A stretch of DNA of 64,000 nucleotides, from positions 6,882,001 through 6,946,000 of the forward strand of contig OX365948.1 in assembly GCA_947247005.1 (NCBI GenBank), given 5' to 3'. The notes under the pieces were generated by a model. The model was given only the letters and a program-made list of their open reading frames with translations, had not been told where the DNA came from and searched no databases. Both the position numbers and the translations under genes were made by a program. Shown piece after piece: positions 1 through 12,399 of this stretch (its first letter is position 1; the number at the start of each line of letters is the position of its first letter). Source of the stretch: Spisula solida. Taxonomy: Eukaryota > Mollusca > Bivalvia > Venerida > Mactridae.

Positions 1-839
1 CCTTTAAATGAATACAATACTACAAATCTTTGTGTAGAAATTTGTGTCTTGAAATTACAATTAATCCTACATTGTCATGCAGCGTGCGTTTTGTATTTTG
101 TGTTGTAGATTAAGCATTTTATTTTACTTGAGTAGTATCCGGACAACTTTAATTTATACCCATTTTACTGTAAGCTCTCAAAATAATGTTTTTGACCAAC
201 ACAAAATAAGTTTTGTTTAATAAATAATAATTTATATTGAAAAGGTACATTTATCAAAAGTGACTTTACACAAGATTTAACAAAAATATGACATTCATTT
301 AATTTTCATTTGTTAAATCACCGGCAGACTATTATTGTATTTTATATTATGTCAATATGATATTAAAACAAATTGTAACAGTAAACATAGTAAACAAATC
401 ACTTCCCCTGACTATATACTTTGGTGTAAGCAAACTCTTGTCTTATTGAGGGAATTATTACTGATTATGCAGCGCACAGTTCGAGGATGGGATAATTCGA
501 ACCCACGACATTCGGACGAGGAGCCAAACCTTCCTATCCATTGACAATGATATGATTCCACATAATGGTATTTGTAATATGTTACAGTTACTGATCAAAG
601 CTTTTACATAGTTCTGATAAGATCAAATATATTACACCATGTATTATCTATCATAAACGTCATTCATATATTAAAATGAAAATTAGTGGTTTACATTCAT
701 TATACGTGTTGTATAATCCTATAAATAATTTAATCGTAATATATATTAGCTACATCCTTTGAGATTAACTTTTGGACATTATGAAAAACAACTCTATATA
801 TGTACTATGTCTCCTATACGATGATTAGGGCGACAATGC

Positions 840-1060
840 GGTTTATTGTTGAAACTTATTCATTATACTTTTCGCCAGCTTGAACTTGGGCAGATCTTTA
901 CTTGTTTAGTTAGACATTGTTCCGTGTATGTGTTTTATGTTTTCCGTGCTCGGTTGGTTCATTTGGGCATTGTGCCTTGTGTGTTTATAATGTTTTCTAT
1001 GCTCGGCTGGTTAAGTTGAGTGCTGCCTTCCCTGTCTGACTTAATATTATGTTTTTTGTA
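840..1060 (+). repeat. Dispersed repeat inserted in block X
   Basis: A segment present here and again at about 4880-5095 (same orientation), but missing from the corresponding position of copies 1 (near 13,310) and 2 (near 28,850) of the block. It is therefore an insertion or a transferred repeat. The family is not recognised. The ORF at 4884-5069 lies inside the second copy and looks fortuitous. Confidence 0.6.
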
Positions 1061-1466
1061 TGTTTTAATGTCTGTAATAATTAGAGAAAAATAAACTATA
1101 AATATATTACACTTGGGTAGAATAATTTGTACAGTTGTATTTACGTACATTGCGACAAAAATGTTTCATGTTTCAATAAGTATATTAACACCAAGTTTTC
1201 AAATTCCAATAACAACACATGTACTGGCCAATGAAAATAAATACATATACTAACACAATATACTAACACAATATACTAACACACTATGCGTGCTACTTGA
1301 AACCTCCAACTGCCATGACAAAATGATGTTCAGAAACTGATCGAATCATTCAGGGAAGAAATAAATAGTTTCTTTCCGTTTCTTAAAATGAATTATTGAA
1401 TCAAAAGGCATTGTACTCAAGTATGCTATCTGTTTAGAAGAGTAAGGTAACAATAGTAGTCCATGT

Positions 1467-1652
1467 TGAACAGAACAGAACATTATAGAACAGAATAGAA
1501 AAAAAACAGAACATTATAGAACAGAATAGAATAAAACAGAACATTATAGAACAGAACAGAACAGAATAGAATAAAACAGAACATTATAGAACAGAACAGA
1601 ATAGAACAAAACAGAATAGAATAAAACAGAACATTATAGAACAGAACAGAAA
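1467..1652 (+). repeat. GAACA-type minisatellite
   Basis: About 185 bases of interleaved GAACA and GAATA units with a recurring ACATTATAGAACAG variant. The same locus in copy 2 (29,217-29,262) is a clean GAACA repeat. In copy 1 (near 13,720) it is only a couple of units, so this tract has expanded independently in the paralogous copies. Confidence 0.9.
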
Positions 1653-1889
1653 CTATGTTTTATGTGCACCCATGTACAAGGAATTACTGCATTATAACTT
1701 TATAAAATATATTTGTGTAAGCATCAAATGCAAATGTAATCCTAAAGCATATGATTAACAATCATATATTTTTTTAGCAAATCAAATGCATATAAGTTTG
1801 CAAGGAACAACATACTTAATTATAAGGGATTGGTGGTAAATATATTACAATAAAACTCAACAAGAAAATAACAATAAAATATACTTACA

Positions 1890-2700
1890 TACACCATCGC
1901 ATGGATAAAATCCAAGATTTAGTGTATATTGTATGAAATATTTCGAATTATCGTATATCCACAATTAAAAACTATCTTACGCAATGTGTCAACTTTGCTA
2001 CCTTATTTAAATTCTCTCTAATTGTGGTAATTGTGATACTACATGCGTGATCGTTCATTCACACCACAGGGGTAACACAGCTAATCCAAGGCTTGTCAAT
2101 CATACTTTATAAACATGGATTCACTATGCCAATCTTCGCTCAAAACCCTATCTCCATGTCTACTATGTAATATGTATACATATATATCACTCAGTCTGTG
2201 ATCAATTGATAAATTCAGCGTTTGATAGTTAAAGTAAATCTAATATCCTCAATAATATGATCGTCCCTGCAACGTTATACGACCAGTCATCCTTTTTGTC
2301 AACGACTTTTGATCAATTGACAGTTATACGCTGTTTCACCGCACAAGGATTAGTTCTTGAATAAAAGAATTCAGATTAATCATAGCGTTCACACCTCTAT
2401 ACGTTATGTCATAACTTACGACTGTCCACCCACCCGATTATGTCCACGCCCTTCGGCTTACAATGTACTGTTAAAGGCACACTATACTGACGGAATATAA
2501 CATTATATGGAACGCCTTATCCGCCTCTCTGTGATAATAACGAACATCACAATAATATCAATATGGAACATCTTTTTGGTTAAAACCAGCACCATAATAT
2601 ACCTATGTACAATAAATTAATGATGCCCGGAACCAGAACGTATATCCTTACTGACACAGCTTAAGACTTTTATTGAAATTCACATGCTCCCTAGATTCTG
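1890..2700. other. Unusually conserved core of block X
   Basis: This stretch and its paralogue at about 29,700-30,560 differ at only a few positions, most clearly in 1990-2560, while the flanking block sequence is much more diverged. Copy 1 lacks the equivalent of about 1700-2600 altogether. It contains GC-rich islets such as CCACCCACCC and CCACGCCC near 2430-2450 (CACCC or GC-box like). No long ORF spans it. It may be a regulatory segment, a noncoding RNA locus, a gene-converted tract or a younger insertion. I cannot tell which. Confidence 0.5.
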
Positions 2701-2814
2701 TCCACTAGACAATATTGACTAGTATCGCTGACATTAACGCGAAAGTAGACAAAATGTTACCATTTCACCTAAAGGTCAACGGAAAGGACGATTTAATAGT
2801 GATGCCTGTGCTAG

Positions 2815-3860
2815 TAGTGGAGCAGCTTTCAGCTCAAAAGGCCACAATTTCAAGGGGAAACCCGGACCCCCCTATGTAACAAGCCGTGTTATATACCAAA
2901 CTGATCGGGAAAGTCTGAAGTTTATCAAACTGCCAGCATAAATTGGCATAAATGGTGGAGAAATCCAAGATGGCGTCTATGATGGCCGCCTTTTGGACAA
3001 AACTAGCCAATTATCAATGTTTTGAATATATCAGGAATATGATGCAACTTTTTTAAATAACTTTGCTTAATTGTTATAGACACAGCAAAACTCTTTTTAA
3101 CCAAAACATTTTTAGAATCTTCAAAGGTCAATGTCAAGGTCATTTACAGGTAAAACCAATGTAAAAATTGCTTAATACGCCTTTGCACTTGTTATCGTTT
3201 TTGTTTGTATAGCATTTATTTACAAAAACTATCCAAATTGATCATTTAAATGAAGGTTTACATTCATCAGTTTAATAAAATTTCTTTTGAACACTTTGGC
3301 ATTATAATAATGGAGATATACAGTCTATCTTGTACTATGTGCTTTTTTAACCCACCCACCATTTATATACAAGAAATATATTTATTTATGTATTTTGAAA
3401 TTTTTACTAAAGATGTCTGTGACAAAAATGTTTATTATTATTAAACATCTATATTAGCATCCAATTTTTTTTATTCATGTCTGAAATTCACCAGCAAAAT
3501 TCAAGATGGCGTCCAAGATTGCCGTCGTAATATATAATGTCCCTTGTATATCATTAAGTAGCATTAAAACAGTTGGTTTCAGGTGAGGTGGCCACTAAAA
3601 GAAGAACACGAACTGATACCTATCGATATGTTCTTATGTGACTTCAAATTAGTGTATAGACCTGCTGTATTACCTTTGCAAAGGGTGGTGAGGACCAGGA
3701 AAACCAAGATAGCCACCATAAATGGTCAATCCATATAAAGTATTCATTCAAATTACTGTGAGGCAGTTTTATACATGGATGTAAAGATACATGTAAGCAT
3801 GCTAAGTACCCATTTGCTTCTGTGCATCCAATAAGCATACTACATTGACAAATTTGAAGC
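2815..3860 (+). mobile_element. Insertion related to the 31.6-35.3 kb foldback family
   Basis: The sequence interrupts block X between two stretches that are adjacent in copy 2 (near 30,665). It starts with AGTGGAGCAGC, close to the AGTAGAGCAGC end of the element at 31,573. It shares that element's landmarks: a ATATACCAAA segment, AAGATGGCGTC motifs (about 2967 and 3498), a TCAAGGTCA motif near 3131 and a CCCACCCACC tract near 3350. It is best read as a smaller member of that family. No target duplication was identified and the right boundary is approximate. Confidence 0.5.
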
Positions 3861-4144
3861 AAGATGTATTGTTATAAAAGCACAACCACATTGAGCCTAT
3901 ATAGGCCATTGACCCTAACCCCTTTGCCTAACTATATAATCCATCTTCGGAAAAAAAAATTTGGCGCCAATTTCTAACGCAAATCCACAGAGAATGAAAC
4001 CGCGATGGGTGGTATCACCAGAAATTTTTGTCTTGGCAAACTTAAGTTAAAAGTCACCTTTAAATGGGTTCAGCGGATCAATATACATGATATCCTTTAG
4101 TTTGGGAAGCATGAGTATCCATAGCAGTGACATATCCAAATAAG

Positions 4145-5360
4145 GGCCTTTAGACCGTTAACTTATCCAACGCACACTCCCACGCACACACAGGCGATCC
4201 CGTCACGACAATAGCTCGTCTATGTTTCTTCGAAAGTCTAGCTATAAGGATTTTCTGGTTATAAGATGACAGAGAAGCCAAATAAATCATGGGCATCAGA
4301 CATATAAAACAAGAGCACCGCATACGAGTGCTAGACGCTCGACTTTCTCGTACTTGATAGTAACCTGGCTCATCTGTGAGTCGAATTCTAAGAATAACAA
4401 GGACAGATAACTCATAAAAATAGGTCACAGGGTTACCTGCCAATTCTTTTTTGCTGTTGAGGCGTGACTATTTTACCTGGGATGACTAATTGTTCAAAGT
4501 AGGTCACTCGGCTGGGGACATTCGGCTTATATGTGTTTGAGAATTCTTTTTTGCTGTTGAACGTGGTTATTTTACCTGGGATTACCAATTGTTTATGGTG
4601 GGTCATTCGGCTGGGGGCATTCGGCTTATTGGAGCTGGATCGTTCTACTGTCGCGTTCGGCGTATTTAGACGTGATATCTGGGTGGTACGTTGGACTTGT
4701 TAAAACTGGGTTATCCGGCTAGGCGTTGAACATTTTAATTGCTGTAACTAGGTCATTTACCTGAAACCTTGACATTGAGCCTATTTTTGTCTATTTTTTA
4801 GGACTTCTAACAGCTAAAACTAGGTATTTCAGCCATTTTACTGTTGGAACTAGGTCATTTAGCTTGGGCATTCAGCTATTTGATTGCTGAACATGGTTCA
4901 TTTAGAATTTCGACAGCTTGGACATGGGAGGATCATAACTCGTTTAGTTGGGCTTTGTGCCTTGTATGTTTTTATGTGCTCCGCTGATTCAGGTGGGCAT
5001 TGTGCCTTGTGTGTTTTTTATGTTGTCTGTGCTTTGCTGGTTAAGCTGAGTGCTGCCTTCCCTGTCTGACTAAATATTATCTTTTTGTATGTATGAACTT
5101 CCTCAGTGACTATGTTGAAATCAAGTGTAAAGATTCAAAGTCAGAAATGGAGAATAACTCCCCTTTTGATGGTGAATAACTATGTAGTATTTCAAGTTGA
5201 TACCTTTGATAGTCTTTGAGAAACTGACAAAAAACTTAACCAACGCACACGAACACTCACGCGCAGACGCTGGTGCAGACGCATACGATCCCGTCACGAC
5301 AATAGCTCTACCTTTTTTCTTCGAAAAGTCGAGCTAAAACAACTGAGCATGTCATAAGAA
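4145..5360 (+). repeat. Dispersed repeat cluster with GTCGAGCTA-type ends
   Basis: Two similar segments (about 4160-4250 and 5235-5335) contain an AACGCACAC tract, then GATCCCGTCACGACAATAGC and an end resembling GTCGAGCTA. Between them, a unit of about 108 bases starting AATTCTTTTTTGCTGTTGA is tandemly duplicated (about 4443-4550 and 4551-4640). Similar ends occur near 12,040, 56,008 and 57,460. The family is not named; no coding potential was seen. Confidence 0.55.
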
Positions 5361-5919
5361 ACAGGCCAATAAGTGACAGATAATCGAGATACGGCATATG
5401 TATGGTATCTAGTATATATATATAGATATTCATTAACAAACTTCAGAACGAGGCATGGCAATATGTATATTAACCTGGATATAACAACGAGGTTGAAAGT
5501 CGTTTGATTAGATTAGGGGGTTGTCTTTAGGTGGGTGGTTTGGTGGGCAGGATCAAACCGACAATGATTCTGATCTGACTTGTTGTAATACTTCTAGAAC
5601 CTAGTATGGAATTTGGTGTGAAAGTAAGCTAAATGAAGACAAAGATTGAGATTGATATCATGTTTTAATCGGGCTTTCTTTGACAAACGATAAAAATAAT
5701 TATTTTTATAATTGAAACACGTTGAGCAAAAAGGGCCCTGAGGAATTGAATAATGCCAAGTATAAAAATGAGTTATAAGTTGAACTAGTCTATGAATTAC
5801 CATCAAAAACGACGGACAACTGCACTACATGTATATACCAAAATAGACGTTCTGTTCTAATTAGTGCTGTAATACAGACTCAGCTGACCATCTGTTTCAC
5901 ACATGGAATGCATAATGTG

Positions 5920-7240
5920 GCGAAAAGGCGAAAGTCTATAAAGATTTGAACCCCGTGTTTATACAGATTTGAACTGCCGAAAATCGTCAAATACGTACCG
6001 ATTTACGTTCTGTATTTCGATGTCTATTTTATCATAGATATATCATTTAGTCGTTCTTCCGATGGAGAGACGTGTCTATACAGATTTGAACGCATTTGCT
6101 TTTACAGGTATCTATACACTTAAAATGGTATCTATACAGATTTTAATTGTTCTCGATTCTTGCTATACATATTTGAATACATTCTAAGCGTATAGGCTCA
6201 TGAATAAACTTGATGTCTATATATAGATTAGGTGTCTATACAGGTTCAATGGATAAGGTGTCTATACAAGAAAGCAATGGATTCTAGATTATATATATAT
6301 ATATTTAAATAATGTTGCTTCTAAACAAATATACTGGGTGTCTACATGTATACAGATTTGGCTCGTTCTATATACTGAGTATTGCTACCTAGAACGACTT
6401 ATGTATAGATGGGGGTTCGCAATGTTCGCAAATCTGTACAGACACAACTTCAAGACACCAAATATGTAAAGACACCAGACAACAAATCTGTATAGACACC
6501 AGACACCAAAATCTGTTTAGACTTCAGGCCACAAATCAATATAGACAGATCTTTCCATTGCTGCGCGGTTCAAATCTGTATAGACAGATGTTCTAATCTG
6601 TATAGACACTGGATCAAATCTGTATATACACTTGTTAAAATCTCTATAGACACCAAATCTGTATAAACAGATATTTCCATTGCTGGAACGGTTCAAATCT
6701 GTATAGACACTTGGTCCGAAAAGGCGAAAGTCTATACAGATTTTAACCTCGTGTCTATACAGTTTTGTACAGCCGAAAATCCAAATCTGTATAGACACTT
6801 GTTCAAATCTGTATAGACAGATGTTCAAATCTGTATAGACACTTGTTCAAATATGTATAGACAGATGTTCAAATATGTATAGACAGACGTTCAAATCTGT
6901 ATAGACATTCGCTCCGAAAAGGCGAAAGTCTATACAGATTTGAATCCCGTGTCTATACAGATTTGTACTGCCGAAAAGACACTGGGTTAAATCTATATAG
7001 ACACTCTCATATGTCCAAATCTGTATAGGCAGATGTTCAAATCTGTATAGACACCAAGTAAATATGCGTGTATATCAGGAAATATATAATTATTCAAATA
7101 TGTGTAGACAGAAGGTTAGAACGATTCAAATCTGTATAGATACCTATATAATTTACGACATTATACAAGTTTTACGACATTCAAATATGTATAGACACTC
7201 AATTCGTAATCTGTACAGACTTTCGCTCCTTCCTAAATGT
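5920..7240. repeat. Two-orientation array of a CAAATCTGTATAGACA motif
   Basis: Roughly forty copies of a 15-17 base motif, CAAATCTGTATAGACA, in both orientations. The reverse form TGTCTATACAGATTTG dominates at about 5930-6400 and the forward form at about 6430-7220. Spacing is irregular (often about 20-40 bases), so this is not a simple head-to-tail satellite. A longer unit beginning CGAAAAGGCGAAAGTCTATA recurs three times (about 5924, 6718, 6914). ORFs in it are byproducts of the repeat. Its flanks are not obviously paired ends of a transposon. Confidence 0.85.
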
Positions 7241-7384
7241 GGTCAGATGTTGCCACTGAATTCAGCAGTTTTTATATATACATTACACTTTGTAAGTATT
7301 AAGAGAGGTGATTGCTTAATTTCGCTGTCCCCTGTCACACGTTATATATACAAGTTTTCGAATGTACATGTGCGCTTTACAGGG

Positions 7385-8890
7385 TGAAAGTCCTATAACA
7401 CCAAAGTACTTCAATGATCTGTCAATTAGTATATCTAACATAGTTTAATTTCATTACAAATAAAGAGCTTTTGTACTGTTGTTATTCTCTCACAAATCGG
7501 AGTTAAATATCGTAAAAACAGTTTTCCCGTCCACGGTTGTCGCGCTGTGTTGAGAATGTTACACTGTTAAGTCAGACAAACATCGTTATTTAGTTAAAAC
7601 AGTTACTTATTCGCCAAACTTACATATAGGTTTACTAAACTTCCAGACAGTTCAAGCAAACTTTCTAGCGAAATTGAAGTTTAAAATTAAACATTTATGA
7701 TTTCACAATTCTCGCTGGCTATTAGACCTACGCGTATCATTATTCAGGATAGTCTAACACTAACAGGTTAGGTGAAATCAATTAGCACTCATAGATTCAC
7801 AACTTCAAACAAGTTATTTCTAAATCCAAGTTATTGACTTCCAAAGTTTGACAACTAAAGTGTTATTGTCATGGATTGATGTACTCGTTATATTGGCATG
7901 CTGTTGTGAAAAAAGTGTAGTTAGACAGGCAAGTCATACATACTGGTCGACCAGCTTTATGTTTGTCGAAGATTACTTGTCGAAGGTTACTCGTCGATTG
8001 TTTTCAAGTGAATTGATTGGACAATGCCTTATAATTTACCGTTACAACTTACAATGATTGTACACAGAACTTAAACAACTGGCGTAATGTCAAGTCCTGG
8101 AAGTAAGTGTGGACGAAGTAACATACGTTTAATTAATATGAGACCGGTTTAGAGAACGCTTGATATTTTTATTTGCCGAAGGTCGTTTGTGGAAGGTCGT
8201 TTGTGGAAGGTTGTTTGTGGAAGGTCGTTTGTGGAAGGTTGTTTGTGGAAGGTTTTTTGTCGAAGATTGATTGTCGAAGGTTGTTTGTAAGAGGTTATAA
8301 GGTTATATTAGCTTACTCAAAATTGTGCAATATTTCCATTGTTTTACAACCAAACTTGAATCCCTTCATTGGTCAACATTGGTCTTTTTACATCTGGTGT
8401 TTGGTCAATTATGATGAAGACGATCCCCTGACCTAACATACTGTAACAATCTATCATAAAAAATTAACGGGTGCATACTTTCAACATTTATGGTGTTTAA
8501 TACATGTGTTTCTAACACAAAAATGCGAAGAAGGGCTAATCTTGTTTGAATACAAACTCGTAATAAAACTACGGACATAGTACCAGGGCAAACATCAGCA
8601 TATGTCATTGCACAATTAAAATCTTCTAATTTCTAGGCATTTGAGAGTTTCTGCAAGCTCTTTTTGCGATACGTTTAAAGAGAAAAACTTACTAAAAACT
8701 AACGAACTGATTCCACTTTTAATGTTTTCCCGAATTTTGTGACACCAAACGGAACAAAACGTGTATTACTAGAAGAACATCAAATTATACCACAATAGTC
8801 TAAAACTGAGATAAGAAATATGAGACGCTATTTTTCTGCCGTTTTAGCATACGAGTCAACCACACATTTGACACTATATGCATATGCCCC

Positions 8891-8940
<50 letters not shown>
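7385..8940 (+). repeat. Segmental duplication block Y1, copy 1
   Basis: Aligns collinearly with 17,930-22,440, where three mobile insertions lengthen it. Shared landmarks are the segment around 7405-7510 (again at 17,940-18,050), the GTCGAAGATTACTTGTCGAA segment near 7965 (again near 18,975), and the terminal CAA repeat. No coding exon was recognised. The ORF at 7848-8057 is not conserved intact in the paralogue. Confidence 0.8.
8174..8290 (+). repeat. 14-bp tandem repeat GTGGAAGGTYGTTT
   Basis: Six or more tandem 14-base units. The paralogous site near 19,195-19,230 has only one or two units, so the array expanded in this copy. The ORF crossing it (8173-8436) is repeat-driven. Confidence 0.85.
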
Positions 8941-8941
8941 G
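8890..8941 (+). repeat. CAA trinucleotide repeat
   Basis: Uninterrupted CAA repeat of about 17 units. The paralogous microsatellite is at 22,381-22,431, followed in both cases by GTAAGCAATAATT. Confidence 0.95.
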
Positions 8942-8980
8942 TAAGCAATAATTCAAACAGGACTCATTGCATAATACGAG

Positions 8981-9150
8981 GGTCATTCAATATATTCGTT
9001 GGGAAAATCACGCCTAATTTAAATAAACGCCGTAGGCGTTTATGTAAAAATTAGGCGTGATTTTCCCGACAGTTCATACACCGATGAACTGCAGAAAATG
9101 TCTATTCAATTCTTAAATGAGAATGATGGTCTACGAATATATTGAATTGT
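8981..9150. mobile_element. Small foldback element (MITE-like)
   Basis: Outer inverted ends TTCAATATATTCGT and ACGAATATATTGAA enclose an inner hairpin of GGGAAAATCACGCCTAATTT against its complement, with tip AAACGCCGTAGGCGTTT. It sits between blocks Y1 and Y2 in copy 1 and is absent from the other copy. No transposase. Confidence 0.7.
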
Positions 9151-10680
9151 TGATGGATACTTCTTTTTATGCCATTGATGTTTTTGTCTCTTATCTATTT
9201 TATGTATTCATTTATACATAACTGTGATTATTTGATTTTTTGGTCAACTAATTTTAAGTAAAGAATGATTTTGCAACCTTACATACCCGGTGTATAAAAG
9301 GGAATGTTTTTGTTTCGGTTAATGAAATTCACTGGTGTTATGCAGGATTTTACTGCAACTAGGCTGTCTTACATGAGAGATCATCGATAAGGTCCCTTAT
9401 TTTTCAAGACAAACTACTTCCGGTGTATTCTGATAAGAAACATGCAGTAGATTAATATTTACCAGCAAGTTGTATTGTTTGTATGTTATCATGAGCGAAA
9501 AGGTTCTCTTCTCACAGAAAGTGTTTTATTTCTTTGAAGCTTGGGACTCTCTTTAAATGTAACACCGTTTTAGCTACCGGGTGATGTTCTAATAACACCA
9601 AATAATAGTTTTTAGCTCTTCTGTCAGGGAAGTATTCATTACACTTTAATGCTGCAATTATTAGTGTAATTATACATGAGCCAATCTCCAGGAAAACCTG
9701 ATATTTTGACGTAATACTATTACTCTATGTAATAAGTTTTAAAAGCTCTGAATTGGCATAAAATTATTCATGTATATTGATTTAATTTTAATTACCCGAG
9801 CGACCGGCTTACATACATGTTTAACTTTTCGTGTCTTAGTGGAAAATAAATACTCTGTCGGCCGCGTTGATGCCACTAAGCTTACAATTGGTTTACGTTG
9901 CTATACCCTGATCTGTGGAGGGTGTGGGGTTACGGGTTCAAAGACCACGAGAACCCAAATATGAGGGGCAGTATATAGGCTTACTTGAACTATCCTTTTT
10001 AATGGGGATATTGATAGTACGTTTTGTGTCTGTCTGTTTTGTGGGTGGCTAGGCGCTGTTTGTGCTTATTGTCTGAATTGTCTGAGAATTACAATATTTG
10101 ATAGATTGGATATTGGTACAGGTTTAGTTTCCTTATTTGGCGCGCGTATTGTGCATGAGGGTAGTTCTAGAACTATGCCAGGCTACTTTATGGTATACAT
10201 AATAGTTACTTCTAATGTATGTATAACAAAGATAAGGTCGGTCATACACACAAAATACATATGTACCAATTTATTACTAAGCGCATCACACAGTTTTAAA
10301 TCAGTCAGACTCATCAAGTCAACAATTTCTATCTCTCTGTAAAACTTCCTCAATTTAAATAGCATGAAGCGGTAATTGTGTTCGGTTTTATCGCAAAATT
10401 GAAATATTATTGTGCTTCACGAACAAAAGCATCGCAATCTGGTAATTTTAATACCATGCATGGGAAGAATATTGATTTCACCAAGATGTTCCCTAATTGT
10501 GATCTACCGTTCATATGGTTTCTTATCTAACCTTTTGACATATCTGAGCGAAGTGACACGTTCTACTTATATATATATTTTTAAGTCATGCCAACATTTA
10601 AACTGTATATACAAAACATGTACCATCGTCTTAGAGGAATGTGGTGACTGGTGCTATAGGCGACTACTCACAAGCTTATG
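9140..10680 (+). repeat. Segmental duplication block Y2, copy 1
   Basis: Collinear with about 24,460-26,075. A strongly shared segment lies at about 9898-9990 (again 25,237-25,330). A GTATAAAAGG TATA-like string at about 9291 is altered in the paralogue. ORFs here are short and not conserved between copies, so I do not call a gene. Confidence 0.75.
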
Positions 10681-10689
10681 AGACTCAAA

Positions 10690-11190
10690 GACATGAAAGG
10701 ACGCACGGGAACAAAAAGGCACAGACAATATACAACGCAACTCGAAAAGGCGCAGACCATGCCCAACACAAACAAGAGCTGTCCACGAACAGCGCGCTCC
10801 ATTATTCGCAGCGCCATGCTAGGATAGTACAATCATTATATATTCAAAACAAAATGCTTCATAACAGCAGCATTTCCCTCAGCTATGAAGAGGTTGGGTT
10901 CAAATCCAGATACAAGCCTGTATATTAATAATTAAACAAAATACAAAACTTCTGGAAGTAACAAAGCCCAACAGAAACAGCGGGACACGAAAGGAGTCAC
11001 GAGAACAAAAAGGCACAGACAATATACAACGCAACTCGAAAAGGCGCATACCATGCCCAACACAAACAAGAGCTGTCCACGAACAGCGCGCTCCACTATT
11101 CGCAGCGCCATGCTAGGATAGTACAATCATTATATATTCAAAACAAAATGCTCCATAACAGCAGCATTACCCTCAGCTACGTAGAGGTTG
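10690..11190 (+). repeat. Tandem duplication of a segment of about 295 bp
   Basis: The stretch starting near AACAAAAAGGCACAGAC (10,711) is repeated from about 11,004 with few changes, running to about 11,185. A distant relative with similar AGAACACGAAAAGGCAC wording lies near 36,205. The ORFs on either strand are not consistent between the two units. Confidence 0.8.
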
Positions 11191-11194
11191 GGGC

Positions 11195-12060
11195 TTCTAA
11201 GTAAAAAAGGGGGATAATTTGGACAAATTATGCAGGACTGTTACCTACTCATGTGTAGGTCCTCTAGGTCATGATGGCAAATAAATAAGCATTTCTAAGT
11301 AAAAACGGGGCATAATTTTAACAAAATGCTTAATAGAGTTACCTACCCCTGTGTATGGGTTGGGTCATGATGGTGAACAAGTATGCAAAGTATCAAAGCA
11401 ATATGTCAATGCACTATGAAGATATTAGAGGTTAAAACACCTGTACCTAAACTTTAACATTTGCATTTCCAAGTCCAAAAGGGGGCATAATTTCAACAAA
11501 ATGCTCGATAGAGTTACCCACACCTGTGTTTTTGGGTTGGGGTCATGATGGAGAATAAGTATGCAAAGCAATATGTGAATGCACGTTGAAAATATTTGAG
11601 GTAAAAAAACCTGTACCTAAACTTTAACATTTGCACTAAGTTGAAAAAGGGGGCATAACTTCCCCAAAATGCTTAATAGAGTTACCTACCCCTGTGTATG
11701 GGTTGGGGTCATGATGGTGAACAAGTATGCAAAGTATTAAAGCAATATGTCAATGCACTATGAAGATATTAGAGGTTAAAAAACCTGTACCTAAACTTTA
11801 ACATTTGCCCTATTTGCACTAAGTAGAAAAAAGGCATTATTTCAACAAAATGCCTGATGCAGTTACCTACTCCTGCATATGGGTTGGGGTCATGATGGTG
11901 AACAAGTATGCAAAGTATGAAAGCAATATCTTAAAAGACTTAGAGAATATAAGAGGTTAAAAACCTGTACCTAAACTTTAACAAAAGTGTTACGCCGACG
12001 CCGACGCCGACGCTCGGGTGACTGCAATAGCTCCCCTTATTCTACGAATAGTGGAGCTTA
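11195..12060 (+). mobile_element. Dispersed element with tandem units of about 180 bp
   Basis: At least four degenerate tandem units carry GGGGCATAATTTCAAC, a GGGTTGGGGTCATGATGG block and CCTGTACCTAAACTTTAAC, at about 11,300, 11,475, 11,650 and 11,830. The element ends with a GACGCC-rich tract (about 11,995-12,015) and GAATAGTGGAGCTTA. This tract-plus-terminus resembles the 56,008-57,488 repeat read in reverse. It is probably a non-autonomous element; class unknown. Confidence 0.6.
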
Positions 12061-12399
12061 AATCTAGCACAGGAACATGTAACACATAAACCGCCCTTCC
12101 ATTCCGAAAGTCTGCTGCTTCAGTCAGTCAAACTTAAACAGAACAAGAGCCAGTTGGTAAGAAATTAACAACCGGACAACACACGCACCACAATGACAAT
12201 CCACAACAGACACAGCGTATATACAATTTTGAAAGATACGAAACAGTCTTGTGCTGGACAACGAATTTGCAGAATGGCACATGCAAAATTAATACAGTTT
12301 CACAAAAAGGCACAGTGGCAAAATACTGTTTGTATTTTTTCTATTTATTCTATAAAGTGGACAATACATACATAAAGGAAGGTTGACTAAGGGGCATCC

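Larger units (their letters stand above)
240..4140 (+). repeat. Segmental duplication block X, copy 0
   Basis: Noncoding block that recurs at about 12,815-13,890 and 28,265-30,950. Landmarks shared by all three copies are the stretch around 345-420 (again near 12,930 and 28,370) and the start of a GAACA-type repeat. Copies 0 and 2 align through to about 4140 and 30,950, except for insertions in copy 0 at about 840-1060 and 2815-3860. Most of the block is visibly diverged between copies, but the part at about 1990-2560 is nearly identical. No protein-coding signal was seen on either strand. This is direct sequence comparison; identity is judged by eye. Confidence 0.8.

Noticed and set aside
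5920..7240. CRISPR-like array
   Set aside because: The repeats occur in both orientations with irregular spacing and the genome is eukaryotic.
6517..7387. ORFs of 103 and 107 codons
   Set aside because: They lie in or across the array of CAAATCTGTATAGACA motifs, and their residues simply repeat the motif translation.
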